Below are positions 33,141 to 43,947 of a stretch of DNA of 64,000 bases, piece by piece (position 1 is the stretch's first letter; every line of letters begins with the position of its first letter). The position numbers and the translations under genes were made by a program. Below the pieces are notes generated by a model. It saw only the letters and a program-made list of their open reading frames with translations, did not search any database and was not told where the DNA came from. Source of the DNA: Sphaerulina vaccinii (Eukaryota; Ascomycota; Dothideomycetes; Mycosphaerellales; Mycosphaerellaceae); the NCBI GenBank assembly GCA_022570795.1, contig JAKUDP010000025.1:697001-761000 (forward strand), given 5' to 3'.

Positions 33141-36100
33141 CTAGTCATCATCGTCACTACCAAGATCAATCACCAAGCTGCGCCTAGCCGGAGGGGCGAT
33201 GTTCTCTTGATCCGCATCCGCATCAGAGGCAGCTTTCCGCTTTCGCGATGCATCGGAATGCATCACGATCTCAGAGAAGGTGGTTCTCTGTCTTGCTGCA
33301 GCGCGCTCAGAAGTGGTCGGCACCGGAAGTGGTAGATCCTGACTGATTGGTGCGGCTCGCGACCATGAGCCCAATCCGACTTCTTTACCGTTTGCATCCC
33401 GTGCAAGCCTCAAGCCCTTCAGATGGAGAATGTCTTCGTACTTCTCTTCACCCAGCATCTCGCGGAGGAATGGCTTTTTCGCCACTTCAAAGACGCACAT
33501 CCTGGCACGTTTCGCGAACGTCTGCCACTCCTTCATGTGCTTCGAATGTTCTGCAGCGGTGTGAACCTTCTTGGTGAGCGTCAATGGTCCATTGTTATGT
33601 GTCTTGTAAGGGTCACGGTCGTAGTCGCGATAGTAATCAGGAATCTCTTGGACCTGGTTGATGATGTGACGCGATTCTTCTGTAGAGAGCGTGAACACAA
33701 TCTGCTTCTGATCGGATGCGAGGAACCTGTCAAGGTCTTCGCCAGGCGCACATGTCCCGCAGCCTGCCATGGCTCGATGCATCGAAGTGGAAGGCTCCGG
33801 CTTCGCAGTCCACCACAGATAGCGCTCTATACGTGCGGTGATGAATTGTCTGTAGTGCGGTGTATTGACTGTCATGTTGTTCTTTCGGATAAAACGCATG
33901 ATCGAGGTCAACCCACTGAGGGCCTCCATATCCTTGAATGTCAGTCGTCTAGCATCACTTGCGGCTACTTTGGTCAAGATTGCTTCCACTTTGTCGTGCA
34001 TCATGAGCTTGCACAGCAGGTTATGCAGATTTGCAAGCCAGGTTCCGTTGAGGTTTGCCACAAGCTCTGACATCCTCGGGAAGAGCTCGTTGATTGCAAG
34101 GACAATGGACGCACGATCAACCTTATTCTCCGCAAGTGCAGATGTGAGACCATGGAGGACTCTGACGATAAGTTCAACATCGCCACTCCACTTGTGTAGC
34201 TTTGGGATCATGCTGCGCATAGTCAGCACGATGAACTTCTATGACACTTTATTCCATACCTTGCTTTGAACCACGTCGGATCGTTGCGATAGATTGTCAT
34301 CTCTACCAGGCAGCTCGTGGTGCTTTGCTTGTCTCCGAGGAGATATGTGTCGAGCATGCCATCGAGCTGTCTCTTTTGCCAAGCTATACAAGATGTATGA
34401 TTGAGTTTCGTGGCAACCTCAAGGAACTTCATACTGTCCTTCCACCGGCCATTGATGGTATCATAGGCCGCTATAGCAGCGGTCATGCTGTAAGAAGTTA
34501 GCGAAAAAGCACGAGTGCACAACAACGGTACTGACCATGGTTCCAGCTGAGTGAAAGACACATTTCCTAGCATGTCGCGTATTGCTTTCGTTGCTCTGGT
34601 GAGCACCGCGGTAGCCACTCTGCGCCTGGATTTGAACTCAGCTGAAAGCTTTGAGCTCAGCCCTATTGCCAGACATGTCCTGACTGCTTGTTCTGTGTGC
34701 TCCAGATATGGTGCGTGCGACCTCCCGATAACTGGTGCCGGATCACTGTCCATTACCATCTTCAGAATTCTGCAAACACATTGTCTGAGAGCAGTAATGT
34801 TAGTGGTGTCCACTGTCACACAGGAGTTAGACCGTACCTCAGAAGCTCATCACTAGGCTCCCGTGTGGCTGCTTCCAGCTTCGAACGTATGAACTTCTGC
34901 TTGTCTTGTACTGTAGGACTTTGGAACACAACGTCGAAGACCAACTGCCGGGGATATACGAGCAGGCCTGCAAGTGCGTTAGCCGAGTTCGACCACAGTT
35001 GGAGAGATCTTCCATTGTGATACCATGTCTCTGAATATATGAGTCGCATCTTCATGGCCCCCGAACTTTGCTGGAGTAATGTACGCATCAGGAGGGACGA
35101 AGTGCGATTTATAAATCTTGATACCAGCTACCGCATCTTGTTGCAGACCAGGTTGAGTGATGGTTTCGTCCAAGCTCACGAGCTGTGTCAGATGTGCTGG
35201 ATCTTGGTCCACCTGGAACCGAGAGCTGGCCGGGCTGCTGGCTTCACACTTCACGTTCGTTAGATGGCACAACAGATCGAGCTCTCCGGCAAGCTGCAGC
35301 ATTATTGATACTTGAGCTGCAGCTTTAGGTCCGAGAGATGCTGTGCTTGGAAGAACATCGTCGTCCTGGCGCTGCAATGGAAAGACAAAGAAATTTGGAA
35401 GTTTTGCATCAGTTGGTGTAGTGCTGCACCATGATCTTAGGATATTCCGTAGTGCAGTAAGGTCAGCGTGTGTGCTGCTGAGTTGAGGAGGTAATCCCGA
35501 TCCAGCGAAGATAAGGTCATATATAAGTGCCACTCGATAACCAGACATGATTGGTTGTACTATCTGTCTTACACCTCCAAGCCAAGCTAAGTACGTGCAA
35601 CCCCATTTTGACGTCGTGGAGGTAGCAAAAGCCTGGGACTGATCTCCAGCTCTGAAGTCGACATTCCCGCCTTCATGTTCACTGGGAAGGAATATAGCCA
35701 GAGTGGCAAAGCTTCCTGGTCTCGAGTTGATGTTCGAAGCATTGTTGGTCATATCGAGTCCGGCTCCATCAACAGTAAGTGCTGCAAGTACCAAGTCAAC
35801 GTCGTTGACGCTGACATTGAATGCGTTACATGTGCCTTCCCATGCACGTCTGACACTCCGGAGCCAGGCCGGATGCGCTGTCTTCAGCTGATTGCCACGG
35901 ATATGTGCGAGTTTGACAGTGGCGACATCGCATGAGTTTCTTGCAGGTGAAGAGTCGTGGCTGTACTGTATGAGACTTCGCGCGTCGCGCTCATAGAACG
36001 GTGTCGAGAAGTCGCCCAATCCATCCACGTGAAGTCCTGGGTCAACATGGCCTTCGAGAGGGCCGAAATGGAAGTTCTTCTTGATGGGTTGTATGTTCTT

Positions 36101-36157
36101 CAGATGTGTGTGTAAGTTCTCGCGAAAGTCCAGGCTGGCCTTGTACACCTTGACCAT
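33141..36157 (-). CDS. Large protein with degenerate 2OG-Fe(II) oxygenase-like domain
   Basis: Exons 36157-35024, 34944-34838, 34784-34260 and 34212-33141, about 945 aa (929 if the 48-nt, in-frame GTCAGT...CTTACAG segment 34535-34488 is removed). The N-terminal half follows the fungal prolyl-hydroxylase-like pattern (FATLAIFLPSEHEGGNVDF, SGYRVALIYDLI), but the usual HxD and distal His are not there. The rest is helical and unlike anything I know, ending with a basic nuclear-type stretch (SRKRKAASDADADQENIAPP) and an acidic tip. The first junction is the least certain: the chosen acceptor keeps frame, the one 23 nt earlier does not. Start could lie in an undetected upstream exon. Confidence 0.6.
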
Positions 36158-36858
36158 GTCGAGTCGGTACCGAGAGCCAGCGTGGCGAGAGCGTGATGGG
36201 TGTAAGAGAGACTGTTTGATTGTAAGTCTAAGGTTTTCTGGAGACGCGAAGTGTGAAGACGCGCAGCAGATCTCTGCCAAGGGTCAATGCGTTGCTAGCG
36301 CGGCCTTTTCGCGTTGACATATCATCGCTGCTCATCGTCGAAGTCTGTGTGATGCCATGAATCCAATTGACATTGCGCAGTCGGGTAATCATGCGCCTAA
36401 GGCTGCTTGATGTTTGGTCAGTGAACGGCAGTGCTTCATATATTAAAATCCAGCTCATTGTCGGCCGCGACTTTCTTTCGGTTGTTACAGGCAACCGACA
36501 GGCCTTTTGATACGTCGATCGGGCACTTGCTTACCAGGAATAGCAACTTTGTTCGGCAAGCCGCCTACAAAATTTCTGTTTGGGACCAGGGTGTAGTTGT
36601 AAAGTCGAAGGTGATCGTTGTGGATCGAAACGCAGTGTCCCAGTCTGTTTCATGATCGAAAATTAGCCAAGAGTTGCCGAGAAGGGAGTGATTTTGTCAC
36701 AAAATTGAACAAAACATAAGACGAGTCCGCAAATCTGCCCATGCACGTTTTAACCTCAGTGACGCTGGCCACGCTACTGCTGCATCAACAAAAGAGGATC
36801 ATATTGCTCAAATTTTGTGCTTACCTCATCAAGCTATCATGGCACCCAGTGTCATAAA
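36158..36858. other. Intergenic between oxygenase-like gene and tRNA
   Basis: No coding exon seen apart from a possible upstream extension of the oxygenase-like frame (open but ATG-free to about 36280). The right 200 bp is AT-rich. Confidence 0.4.
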
Positions 36859-36999
36859 CTCTCGATAGCTCAGCTGGAAGAGCGCAAGGTAAGATCCTAC
36901 ATCGTTCACACCCCAGAACACGAATTAACGCCTTCTTCCAGACTGTAATGGTTACCCAATGTCATCTTGAGGCCCGCGGTTCGATCCCGCGTCGGGAGA
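36859..36999 (+). tRNA. tRNA-Tyr (anticodon GUA) with two intervening sequences
   Basis: The exonic parts fold as a complete cloverleaf: acceptor CTCTCGA/TCGGGAG with discriminator A, D arm GCTC/GAGC (A box TAGCTCAGCTGG), anticodon arm CAAGA/TCTTG with loop CTGTAAA, T arm CGCGG-TTCGATC-CCGCG (B box GGTTCGATCCC). The canonical intron is 36949-36963 (15 nt) after nucleotide 37, and its TTAC can pair with the anticodon region. In addition 36889-36941 (53 nt) interrupts the anticodon stem between nucleotides 30 and 31. That insert starts GTAAGA, contains a TTAAC branch-like site and ends CTTCTTCCAG, i.e. it looks spliceosomal. Whether this copy makes functional tRNA is open. Confidence 0.88.
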
Positions 37000-37005
37000 C
37001 GTATC

Positions 37006-37009
37006 TTTT
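37006..37009 (+). terminator. Pol III T-run terminator of tRNA-Tyr
   Basis: TTTT six bases after the tRNA end, the minimal RNA polymerase III stop. No earlier T-run of four or more lies inside the gene or either insert. Confidence 0.75.
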
Positions 37010-37640
37010 GCCCTTTGTGGCTCTTGTTTTGGTCTTGTAATAAATTGGATTTGGTCGAAGTTTGGGATTTCGGCTTTTGCGTGGGCCAAGAACTTCGACT
37101 TTTGCCTCGTGTCTTTCTCATTCCTTTGCTCTGTGCATACTTTGATAGCCGTGTCCATTGCTGCCTTCTATTCTCGCAGTGGTGTTGTGTTGACGTTGGA
37201 TATGTGTTGCAGAAGTGTGAGGTTTTTGAACAGTGAAGTCCGCTCAATCGGATAATTGATGGTGCCACATCAATATTTGATGACTCTCTCGAAGCCGCCC
37301 CTTTCTTCGATTCTGCATCTCTTCCATCCTCATTCTACATTCCTACACCTAGTATCTTCTACGACTCTGGCAGCTGGAGCGAAGAGCCTCAATCTAGACT
37401 TAGCTACACCAGCCATGCTTCTCTCCCTCCATATCGAGACGCTTAGAGCCCGAACGTTACGCTGTACACGGCAAATTGTTCACGTTCGTGGGCACTGACA
37501 AGACTCAAATCGACAATGCCAATCCTGATATGGTACAAGAATCGAAGAATATGGCCGTTGTCATCCTTGCTTTGTCTCTGCGTCGAGCTGCGTGCATCGC
37601 ATCGAGCACCACAGAAACACTGAGTGTACAATCGACGCTT
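37010..37640. other. Intergenic
   Basis: No credible coding frame; 3' flank of the small membrane-protein gene on the right. Confidence 0.4.
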
Positions 37641-38035
37641 CTATTCATTCTCCGTCGCTACGGAAAGGCTTCGGGTAGCGTATAGAATGCTCAAAGTTAC
37701 AGAGACGGCAACGACTATTTCCCTCAGTCCCGGGTATTCTCGAGGTGCTAGAGGCCAGTACCACACTTCATGCACAATCATGATGCCTCGTCGATCAAAA
37801 GCCTCCCCACGCAAAGCAATAAGTGATCCTGCTAGCGTACCGATCACGAAAACTGCGTATAGGACCTTCATGGGATAGATAGTGATCCCTGGTAGCTCGA
37901 GAGGAGGTACGAAATAGAGAAGCACCATGAGACTGACAGTAATGCCTAGAAAACAAAATCAGCATGAGGCATAAGTGCTAGCAAATTGAGGGACGACTTA
38001 CAAATCTTCCACCACAGAGGAGTAGGGAAGAACAT
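37641..38035 (-). CDS. Small integral membrane protein of unknown function
   Basis: Exons 38035-38002 and 37945-37641 (56-nt intron GTAAGT...TTCTAG), 112 aa starting MFFPTPLWWKICITVSLMVL. Three hydrophobic segments are visible: about residues 10-22 (CITVSLMVLLYFV), 34-50 (KVLYAVFVIGTLAGSLIAL) and 89-102 (IVVAVSVTLSILYA), separated by a Trp/Pro-rich loop (HEVWYWPLAPREYPGLREI). I know no family name. The splice restores one continuous membrane protein, which supports the model. Confidence 0.55.
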
Positions 38036-38571
38036 GATTTCGAGCTTGATGTGTGATGGCTAGTATCTTGAGAGTGTAGCGTCGAGTTTGATGTGAAGAC
38101 TTTCGGGTGTGTAAGTAAGAGTTGAGTCCTGAAAGATATGGAAGCCTCAAGCTGATACTGACAGTAGACTTTGCTTGCTACCACAGGTTCGACCAACTCC
38201 TCTCCAGCCCGCCGCCACTCTCCAGATCCAATTCGGTCACCACGGTCACCAGAGTCCAGTGATTGACAAGTCGCCTCATTCGTCTTTGCGGAGGATGTGT
38301 CTGTCTTAGAGCCGTGTCAAAAGTGTTCGCAATGTCTTGCTTTCACGCGAGACGTTGCTGCTTCCGGAGTGACTGGCAGTTTCCAACTTCACCTGCTGCA
38401 CGTCACAGTTGCGATAGCGGGGCGTGTCAACAAACAGTCATATAAGACCTGCTGTCTCTCCTTCTCTTCCTCTCCTCCACACAAACACACGAACAGCACA
38501 CGACTCCAAGCTCTTCAACAACAACACCAAACCAATCCAAATCAAGCCAAACTACCCACACAACCAGCAAG
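38036..38571. other. Promoter region between divergent small genes
   Basis: 536 bp between divergent starts. The last 100 bp before 38572 are CA-rich, as in highly expressed fungal leaders (repeated CCAA/CACAA). Confidence 0.4.
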
Positions 38572-39077
38572 ATGCAGTTCAAGTACTTCATCCTCGCCAT
38601 TCCGGCTCTTGCCGCCGCCCTTCCACAAGACAGCACCCTCTCGCCAGGCGTGGCCAGCGACATCACCTCGGCTGCCACAGACATCATTGCCAGCGCTTCC
38701 AGCGCCGCTAGCGATGCCAGCACCTCTGCCACTGAGGCCGCTACTACTGAGCTCATCGGCGCCTCTGCTGAGAGTAAGTCACTCCATCTCCATGAGCTCG
38801 CACCTACTGAGGTGCCGAGCTCACAGACCGACCGTGCTGTCGGCTACCTCGCCTTTCAGAGATACTTACCTCCCTCACAGGCTCCATCGAGTCTCTCACC
38901 GCTTCGGCTTCCGCTGCCATTTCCAGCATCGCCTCTTCCATCGAGTCCAAGTCCTCATCCATCGAATCCAAGGCTTCTTCCGCCATCGGCTCCGTCACTG
39001 CCTCTGGAGGAGGTGTCGCTCAGACCGCTGCACCAATGCTGGCTGCCGGCGCTCTCGCTGTTCTCGCTGCTTTTTAG
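38572..39077 (+). CDS. Small Ser/Ala-rich GPI-type secreted protein
   Basis: Exons 38572-38773 and 38881-39077 (107-nt intron), 132 aa. Signal peptide MQFKYFILAIPALAAALP, then a Ser/Thr/Ala-rich body likely O-glycosylated (ASSAASDASTSATEAATTE; repeats of SSIESK), then GGGVAQTAAP followed by a hydrophobic tail AAGALAVLAAF that fits a GPI-anchor signal. Probably a wall or plasma-membrane surface protein. The CA-rich leader suggests strong expression (inference). No enzyme motif. Confidence 0.75.
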
Positions 39078-39304
39078 AGGACTGAGGGCATGAGGGGACG
39101 GATTCAGACGGATGGCTGCTTTCACGGATACGGAGATACTTGCATGAATAGGCCATCGAAGGCCAGGTATCATGCAGCATGGAAATGAAATTGATTGCAT
39201 CAACATCCTCCTTCCCAGAAACATCTCCGCATTCCACTGCCCACTGAGCTCCCTGACTGACAACCACACCCCTGACTGATTCTCGCAGCTATTTCAGAGC
39301 GATG

Positions 39305-40232
39305 CTAACCACGCCTCCCAACGACTAAGACAAACTCACAGCCAGCAGGCAGATTACCCAATTGCCACTTTCTCCCTTCAGCAGCAACAATCCTGAGCGC
39401 CTCCTCCGGCTCAGCATGATCAACAAAGAATCCGGTGTTAGCACACGCCACGCTCAAACCGTCCACTCCTCTGTCGAAGAGACTCCCGCTCACCTTCGCC
39501 GTCCTCACATACTTCACTTCCGAACCCTCCATGACCCTCTTCGCATGCTTTCTCGTCACTTCGAGATCTACCTCTCCACTCCCGAACACTCTAGCAACGG
39601 CAAGAATGGCAGCAGGATGAGAACTCGGAATACCAGCATACGACCAAGATGGGAAATGGGAAGCTACATGTTTGAGAAGGAACGTCGCGATACCAGGGCG
39701 ACGGTATGACGGGTGGATGATGAGCTGGGTTATCCAGACCACGGCTTCAGGGACATGCTCCGACAGAGATTGCTCGGAGCGAATGGTGGCCAGGAGCTTT
39801 TGGAGGGGCGGAATGGGCATGTTTTGACTATTCAATTCGCGGATTCTGCGCTTGATGGCGTTGTCTTCAGACTTCGTGACGAGCTTTGGGGCTGAGGCTG
39901 AGGGTGGGATTGGTGCTGGCCATGAGACGGCGAAGACGTGGCCGATTACGATGTCGTCGAGCAGGGCGCGGATAAGGATTGAGGTGTGCGAGGAGGCTTG
40001 ATGGGGAAGGACTGCCCCATGGAGATATTCAGGGCTCATGCGGACACGCTTCTTTGAGGAAGACCAGATGCCATAGTGACTTGAGAAGAGGGTAGCGGCT
40101 TGGGCAATGTGAGAGGCAATGATGAGATGGGACTGTATGACAAGTGTTAGAGTGGCGGGCATAGGAGTTGGCATGGCATACTGGTATAATCTCATAAGTG
40201 ACTTGTGATGATGCATCGTCAGTGTTCACCAT
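39305..40232 (-). CDS. GNAT-family acetyltransferase-like protein
   Basis: Exons 40232-40182 and 40132-39305 (49-nt intron), 292 aa starting MVNTDDASSQVTYEIIP. The block VWITQLIIHPSYRRPGIATFLLKHV is the acetyl-CoA binding motif A of the GNAT fold (RxxGIA). The N-terminal block LFSSHYGIWSS.....RVRMSP is typical of a fungal-specific GNAT subgroup. Substrate unknown. Convergent with the GPI-type gene. Confidence 0.75.
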
Positions 40233-40450
40233 TTTGTCTTTATTCGTGGCGACTGGTGCTACTATGTCAATGGATGAAGCTGCTTGAGAAAGGGTGAGTC
40301 AACGTGGGAAGTTCCGCAGAGCTACCAGTCTCTCTGCACAGGAGATTCAAAGTATCGTTTGAATTGATTGGAATGCGCTCTCGCGCACTGCGCCATAAAC
40401 GCCGGGTATGTTTTGACATTATGTACACGCAGGTTCTGAATGTCTTTCTT

Positions 40451-41965
40451 CTATCGATCGACCTCACCTGGAAGAGCAAGTTAGTAGACATTCCAATGCA
40501 AATGTGCGAGGATATGGACTTACCAAACACAAGATCCATGGTTCCGATAATAGCGACAGCATCAGCAAGCAAATGCCCTCTGCTAACCTGATCGAAACAA
40601 GCCAAATGTGCGAATCCCGGTGCGCGAATCTTGCATCGGTATGGCCGTTCACTTCCATCACTCACAACAAACACACCCATCTCACCCTTCGGTGCCTCAA
40701 TAGCAGAGTAAGTCTCTCCAGGTGGCACGGTGTATCCTTTGCTGTACAACAAGAAGTGGTGAATCAGAGCTTCCATGTTCTCCTTCATGGCAGCTCGAGG
40801 TGGAGGAGCGATCTTGTAGTCTTCAACCTTGATAGGACCGGCTGGCATCTTGTTGAGACATTGGTGGATGATGCGGAGGGATTGTCGGAATTCTTCCATG
40901 CGGCAGAGATATCTGTCGTAGCAGTCTCCGTTGACACCGACTGGAACGTCGAATTCTACTTGGTCGTATGCATCATAGGGTTGTGACTTTCGGACGTCCC
41001 ATGGTACACCAGAGCCTCGGAGCATGACACCGGAGAAGGACATGTCAAGGGCATCCTTTGCGGAGACGACTCCTACGCCCTTCGTTCGGCCGATCCAGAT
41101 ACGGTTGTCTGTGAGCATTTCCTCGGTCTCGTCAATGCGGTCGCCGAATTGAGTGGCCCATTGGTAGATGTCGTCGAGCAGACCGACTGGTAGATCTTGC
41201 GACACGCCACCAGGTCGGACGTATGCTGCGTGAAGACGGGCACCAGAGACACGTTCGTAGAATTCCTTCATCTTATTAGCACTCCATGCTGAAAGAGTTC
41301 CGTTTAGTGATGCTCACCATAAGCTTCTCACGCTCCTCGAAACCCCACAGGAAAGGCGTCAAAGCACCAACATCCATAGCGTGCGAAAGAACAGACATGA
41401 GATGGTTCAGAATGCGCGTAATCTCAGCAAAGAGTGTTCGTATCCACTTCGCTCTCTCTGGAATCTCAATGTTCAATAGCTTCTCCACCGCCAGAGAGAA
41501 ACATTGCTCGTTGGTCATCATAGAAACATAATCCAGACGATCAAAGTATGGCAGCGCCTGCAGATATGTCTTGTACTCAATCAACTTCTCCGTTCCTCTG
41601 TGTAGAAGCCCTACATGGGGATCTGCGCGTATGATTTCTTCTCCATTGAGCTCGAGAATCAGACGTAGCACACCATGAGCAGCTGGATGTTGAGGGCCGA
41701 AGTTGACAGTGTAGTGGCGGATTTTGCGCTCATCGGGAGTCTTTGCGTGGTCGTCTGGGAGATTGTAGTTCTGGCCTGCACCGAAAGAGGCTGGGTCCGC
41801 TGCTACGAGGCGAGTGGCATTCGGGTTTGTTGCTTCGTGCGGTGTGGCATATCGTCGTGCGGAAGTCGTCGAGAGGCAGCGCAGAGAGGAGCGTGGCGCG
41901 TGTGTCTGGACTGCTGCTCGTCGGGCGCCATTGGCCACCAGACGTGTGATCCCTGCTGCCACCAT
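40451..41965 (-). CDS. nuo-49: NADH:ubiquinone oxidoreductase 49-kDa subunit (NDUFS2)
   Basis: Core subunit of mitochondrial complex I lining the quinone pocket. Exons 41965-41318, 41265-40524 and 40467-40451, 468 aa; the last exon encodes only the EVDR end, matching the invariant C-terminus DLVFGEVDR. N-terminus is a typical matrix presequence ([20 protein letters not shown]). Key motifs: [89 protein letters not shown]. Intron 1 (52 nt) sits precisely between EKLM and EFYERV; its acceptor is AAG. Confidence 0.95.
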
Positions 41966-42187
41966 TGTGTACCTTCCCTTTGAGAGAGGAGAGAGTGGAG
42001 AGGAGATGGTATAGCGAGAGGTGAACAGACAGAGGTGTGGCCAATGGAGGTCTCGTAGAGGTCATCGAAGCTCAGATTTCCGGAGTGGAACAACTTTTCA
42101 CCTAGCCACGATTTTTCTGTTCTGAAGCATCACCCAAAGCTTTGCGATCAACTCACTTTCACCAACACAACAAGTATCTGATGAAAG
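41966..42187. promoter_or_regulatory. Bidirectional promoter nuo-49 / RPC40
   Basis: Only 222 bp separate the start codons of a complex I subunit and an RNA polymerase I/III subunit. A CCAAT-type box is visible as GGCCAATGG near 42040. Co-regulation through one promoter is plausible but inferred. Confidence 0.5.
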
Positions 42188-43369
42188 ATGCCTTCCTGGG
42201 CGCCCTTGACGAAGGAGCAGCTGGAAGAGCGGCGTATCGTCAACGTGAACGCAGAAACAGTCAGCAACGTCGCATCGACTGACATTCCCGGCCACTATGG
42301 ACCCAAGCAGGACGATACTTGGAACCTCGACCGATTTCGCGAAAACCTCCAGATTCAATTCCACCAGAACAAACCACTCGATGCTGCTTTCTCACTGGTA
42401 GGAGTAGATCCTAGTGTCGCAAATGCGCTCCGCCGAATCGCCCTCTCCGAACTACCCACACTCGCGATCGAAGCCGTCTACATCTTCGACAACACGAGCA
42501 TCATTCAGGATGAGGTTCTAGCGCATCGCATGGGCTTGATCCCCCTGAAAGGCGGCAAGGAAGGTCTACGATGGATGCACTGGTTCAAGAAAACACCTCC
42601 AGAAACCGACCACGCAGCATTTGCGCAGTTCAAGGCGGAGCAAGAAGAGGAAGGCTATGATGCCTCAGCTAGCACCCCTTCGGACTACAACACGGTCGTG
42701 ATGCATCTGAAAGTGGAATGTCGGTGGAAGACAATAGAGGAGGACGGCGTAGATGGCAAGAGGTTGGCGAGAGAGGGCAGCACAGATCCGACTGAAAAGT
42801 ACGTCAACAGCAACGTTTACGCACATCAAATGACATTCGAACCGCAAGGAGTACGGCAACCGGAGTTCTTCTCGGGAGAAAATACGATCAGGCCAGTGAA
42901 TCCGGATATTCTGATTGCGAAGCTACGGCCCGGACAGAGAATCCATATGACCATGCACTGTGTCAAGGGTATCGGAGCAGACCATGCGAAGTTCTCTCCC
43001 GTAGCTACCGCCTCCTATCGCTTATTACCCGACATCAAAATCACGAAACCGATTGTTGGTAAAGATGCGAAGGAGTTCCAGAAGCTCTTTCCAAGAGGTG
43101 TGATTGGGCTGGAAGATGATCAGGCTAGCGGAGAGAAGAAGGCAGTCGTGAAAGATCCTTTCAAGGACACCGTCAGCAGAGAGTGTCTGCGATATGACGA
43201 GTTCAAGGACAAGGTCAAGCTGGGAAGGATACGGGATCACTTCATCTTCAGTATTGAAAGCTCTGGGCAGTTTGACAGTGATGAACTATTCATTGACAGT
43301 ATCAGGTTGCTGAAGCAAAAGGCGACGACGTTCAAGAAGCATCTTGAAGCTGTGGAGGAGGGACGTTGA
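42188..43369 (+). CDS. rpc40: RNA polymerase I and III subunit AC40
   Basis: Alpha-like assembly subunit shared by RNA polymerases I and III, partner of AC19. Single exon, 393 aa. Signatures: SLVGVDPSVANALRRIALSE (alpha-motif, DPSVANALRRI), EAVYIFDNTSIIQDEVLAHR, GLIPLKGG, LRPGQRIHMTMHCVKGIGADHAKFSPV, FIFSIESSGQFDSDELFIDSI. Length is somewhat above yeast Rpc40 (335 aa), mainly from an N-terminal extension and a loop after KGG. Confidence 0.95.
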   Translation: MPSWAPLTKEQLEERRIVNVNAETVSNVASTDIPGHYGPKQDDTWNLDRFRENLQIQFHQNKPLDAAFSLVGVDPSVANALRRIALSELPTLAIEAVYIFDNTSIIQDEVLAHRMGLIPLKGGKEGLRWMHWFKKTPPETDHAAFAQFKAEQEEEGYDASASTPSDYNTVVMHLKVECRWKTIEEDGVDGKRLAREGSTDPTEKYVNSNVYAHQMTFEPQGVRQPEFFSGENTIRPVNPDILIAKLRPGQRIHMTMHCVKGIGADHAKFSPVATASYRLLPDIKITKPIVGKDAKEFQKLFPRGVIGLEDDQASGEKKAVVKDPFKDTVSRECLRYDEFKDKVKLGRIRDHFIFSIESSGQFDSDELFIDSIRLLKQKATTFKKHLEAVEEGR

Positions 43370-43947
43370 GCGATCAAGCGACGGATTGGAAGGATCAATG
43401 ATACGAAACTCGCCAAGATTTCCATGTGAATATGGCGCGGGACGAAGAGGCTTGACCATGTCTGCATTTGCCAAACAAGTCCAAACGACGTTGGATTTCC
43501 GCAGCTGGATATGTCCGCGTCGTACGATGCACACACGGCAGAGCACTATCTCCACCCTAGTAGCTCATGCATCGACTGTATGCGGATCACGCTCTGCACT
43601 GCATCACTCAAGATGAGCACTGGACCAGTCGGAAGGGCAGGTCGAGAGGGACCAAGCAGATTTTGGGGCGAAAACAGAGCAGTCTGGTAGCCACACATAC
43701 CTGGCACTGGCCACATTGGACTCCGCGAAGAGCGACGAGGTTCGGCAAGGTAGAATGGGACGAAGCCAGCCTTCATAAAGGAGCAGAGTTGGACGAAGGA
43801 TGACTTCAGCATGTAGCCACTGTCACATACGGGACTTCAATCTATGACAATAGTTCAAGTCCTGTATCTGTTTATGTGGGTATCGAATCGTACTAATAAA
43901 ATCATGCCATCATCCCTGATCTGTTATCCACTTCTCCCGGAACTCAA
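43370..43947. other. Convergent 3' region
   Basis: Between the stop codons of rpc40 and the DUF7587-type gene; no further coding frame I can support. Confidence 0.4.

Noticed and set aside
34967..34967. Earlier acceptor for exon 2 of the oxygenase-like gene
   Set aside because: It gives an attractive LLVYPRQ peptide but is out of phase with the upstream exon; the acceptor ending at 34945 keeps frame through both neighbours.
36157..36280. N-terminal extension of the oxygenase-like protein to 36280
   Set aside because: The open codons contain no ATG before 36157; an upstream exon is possible but unsupported.
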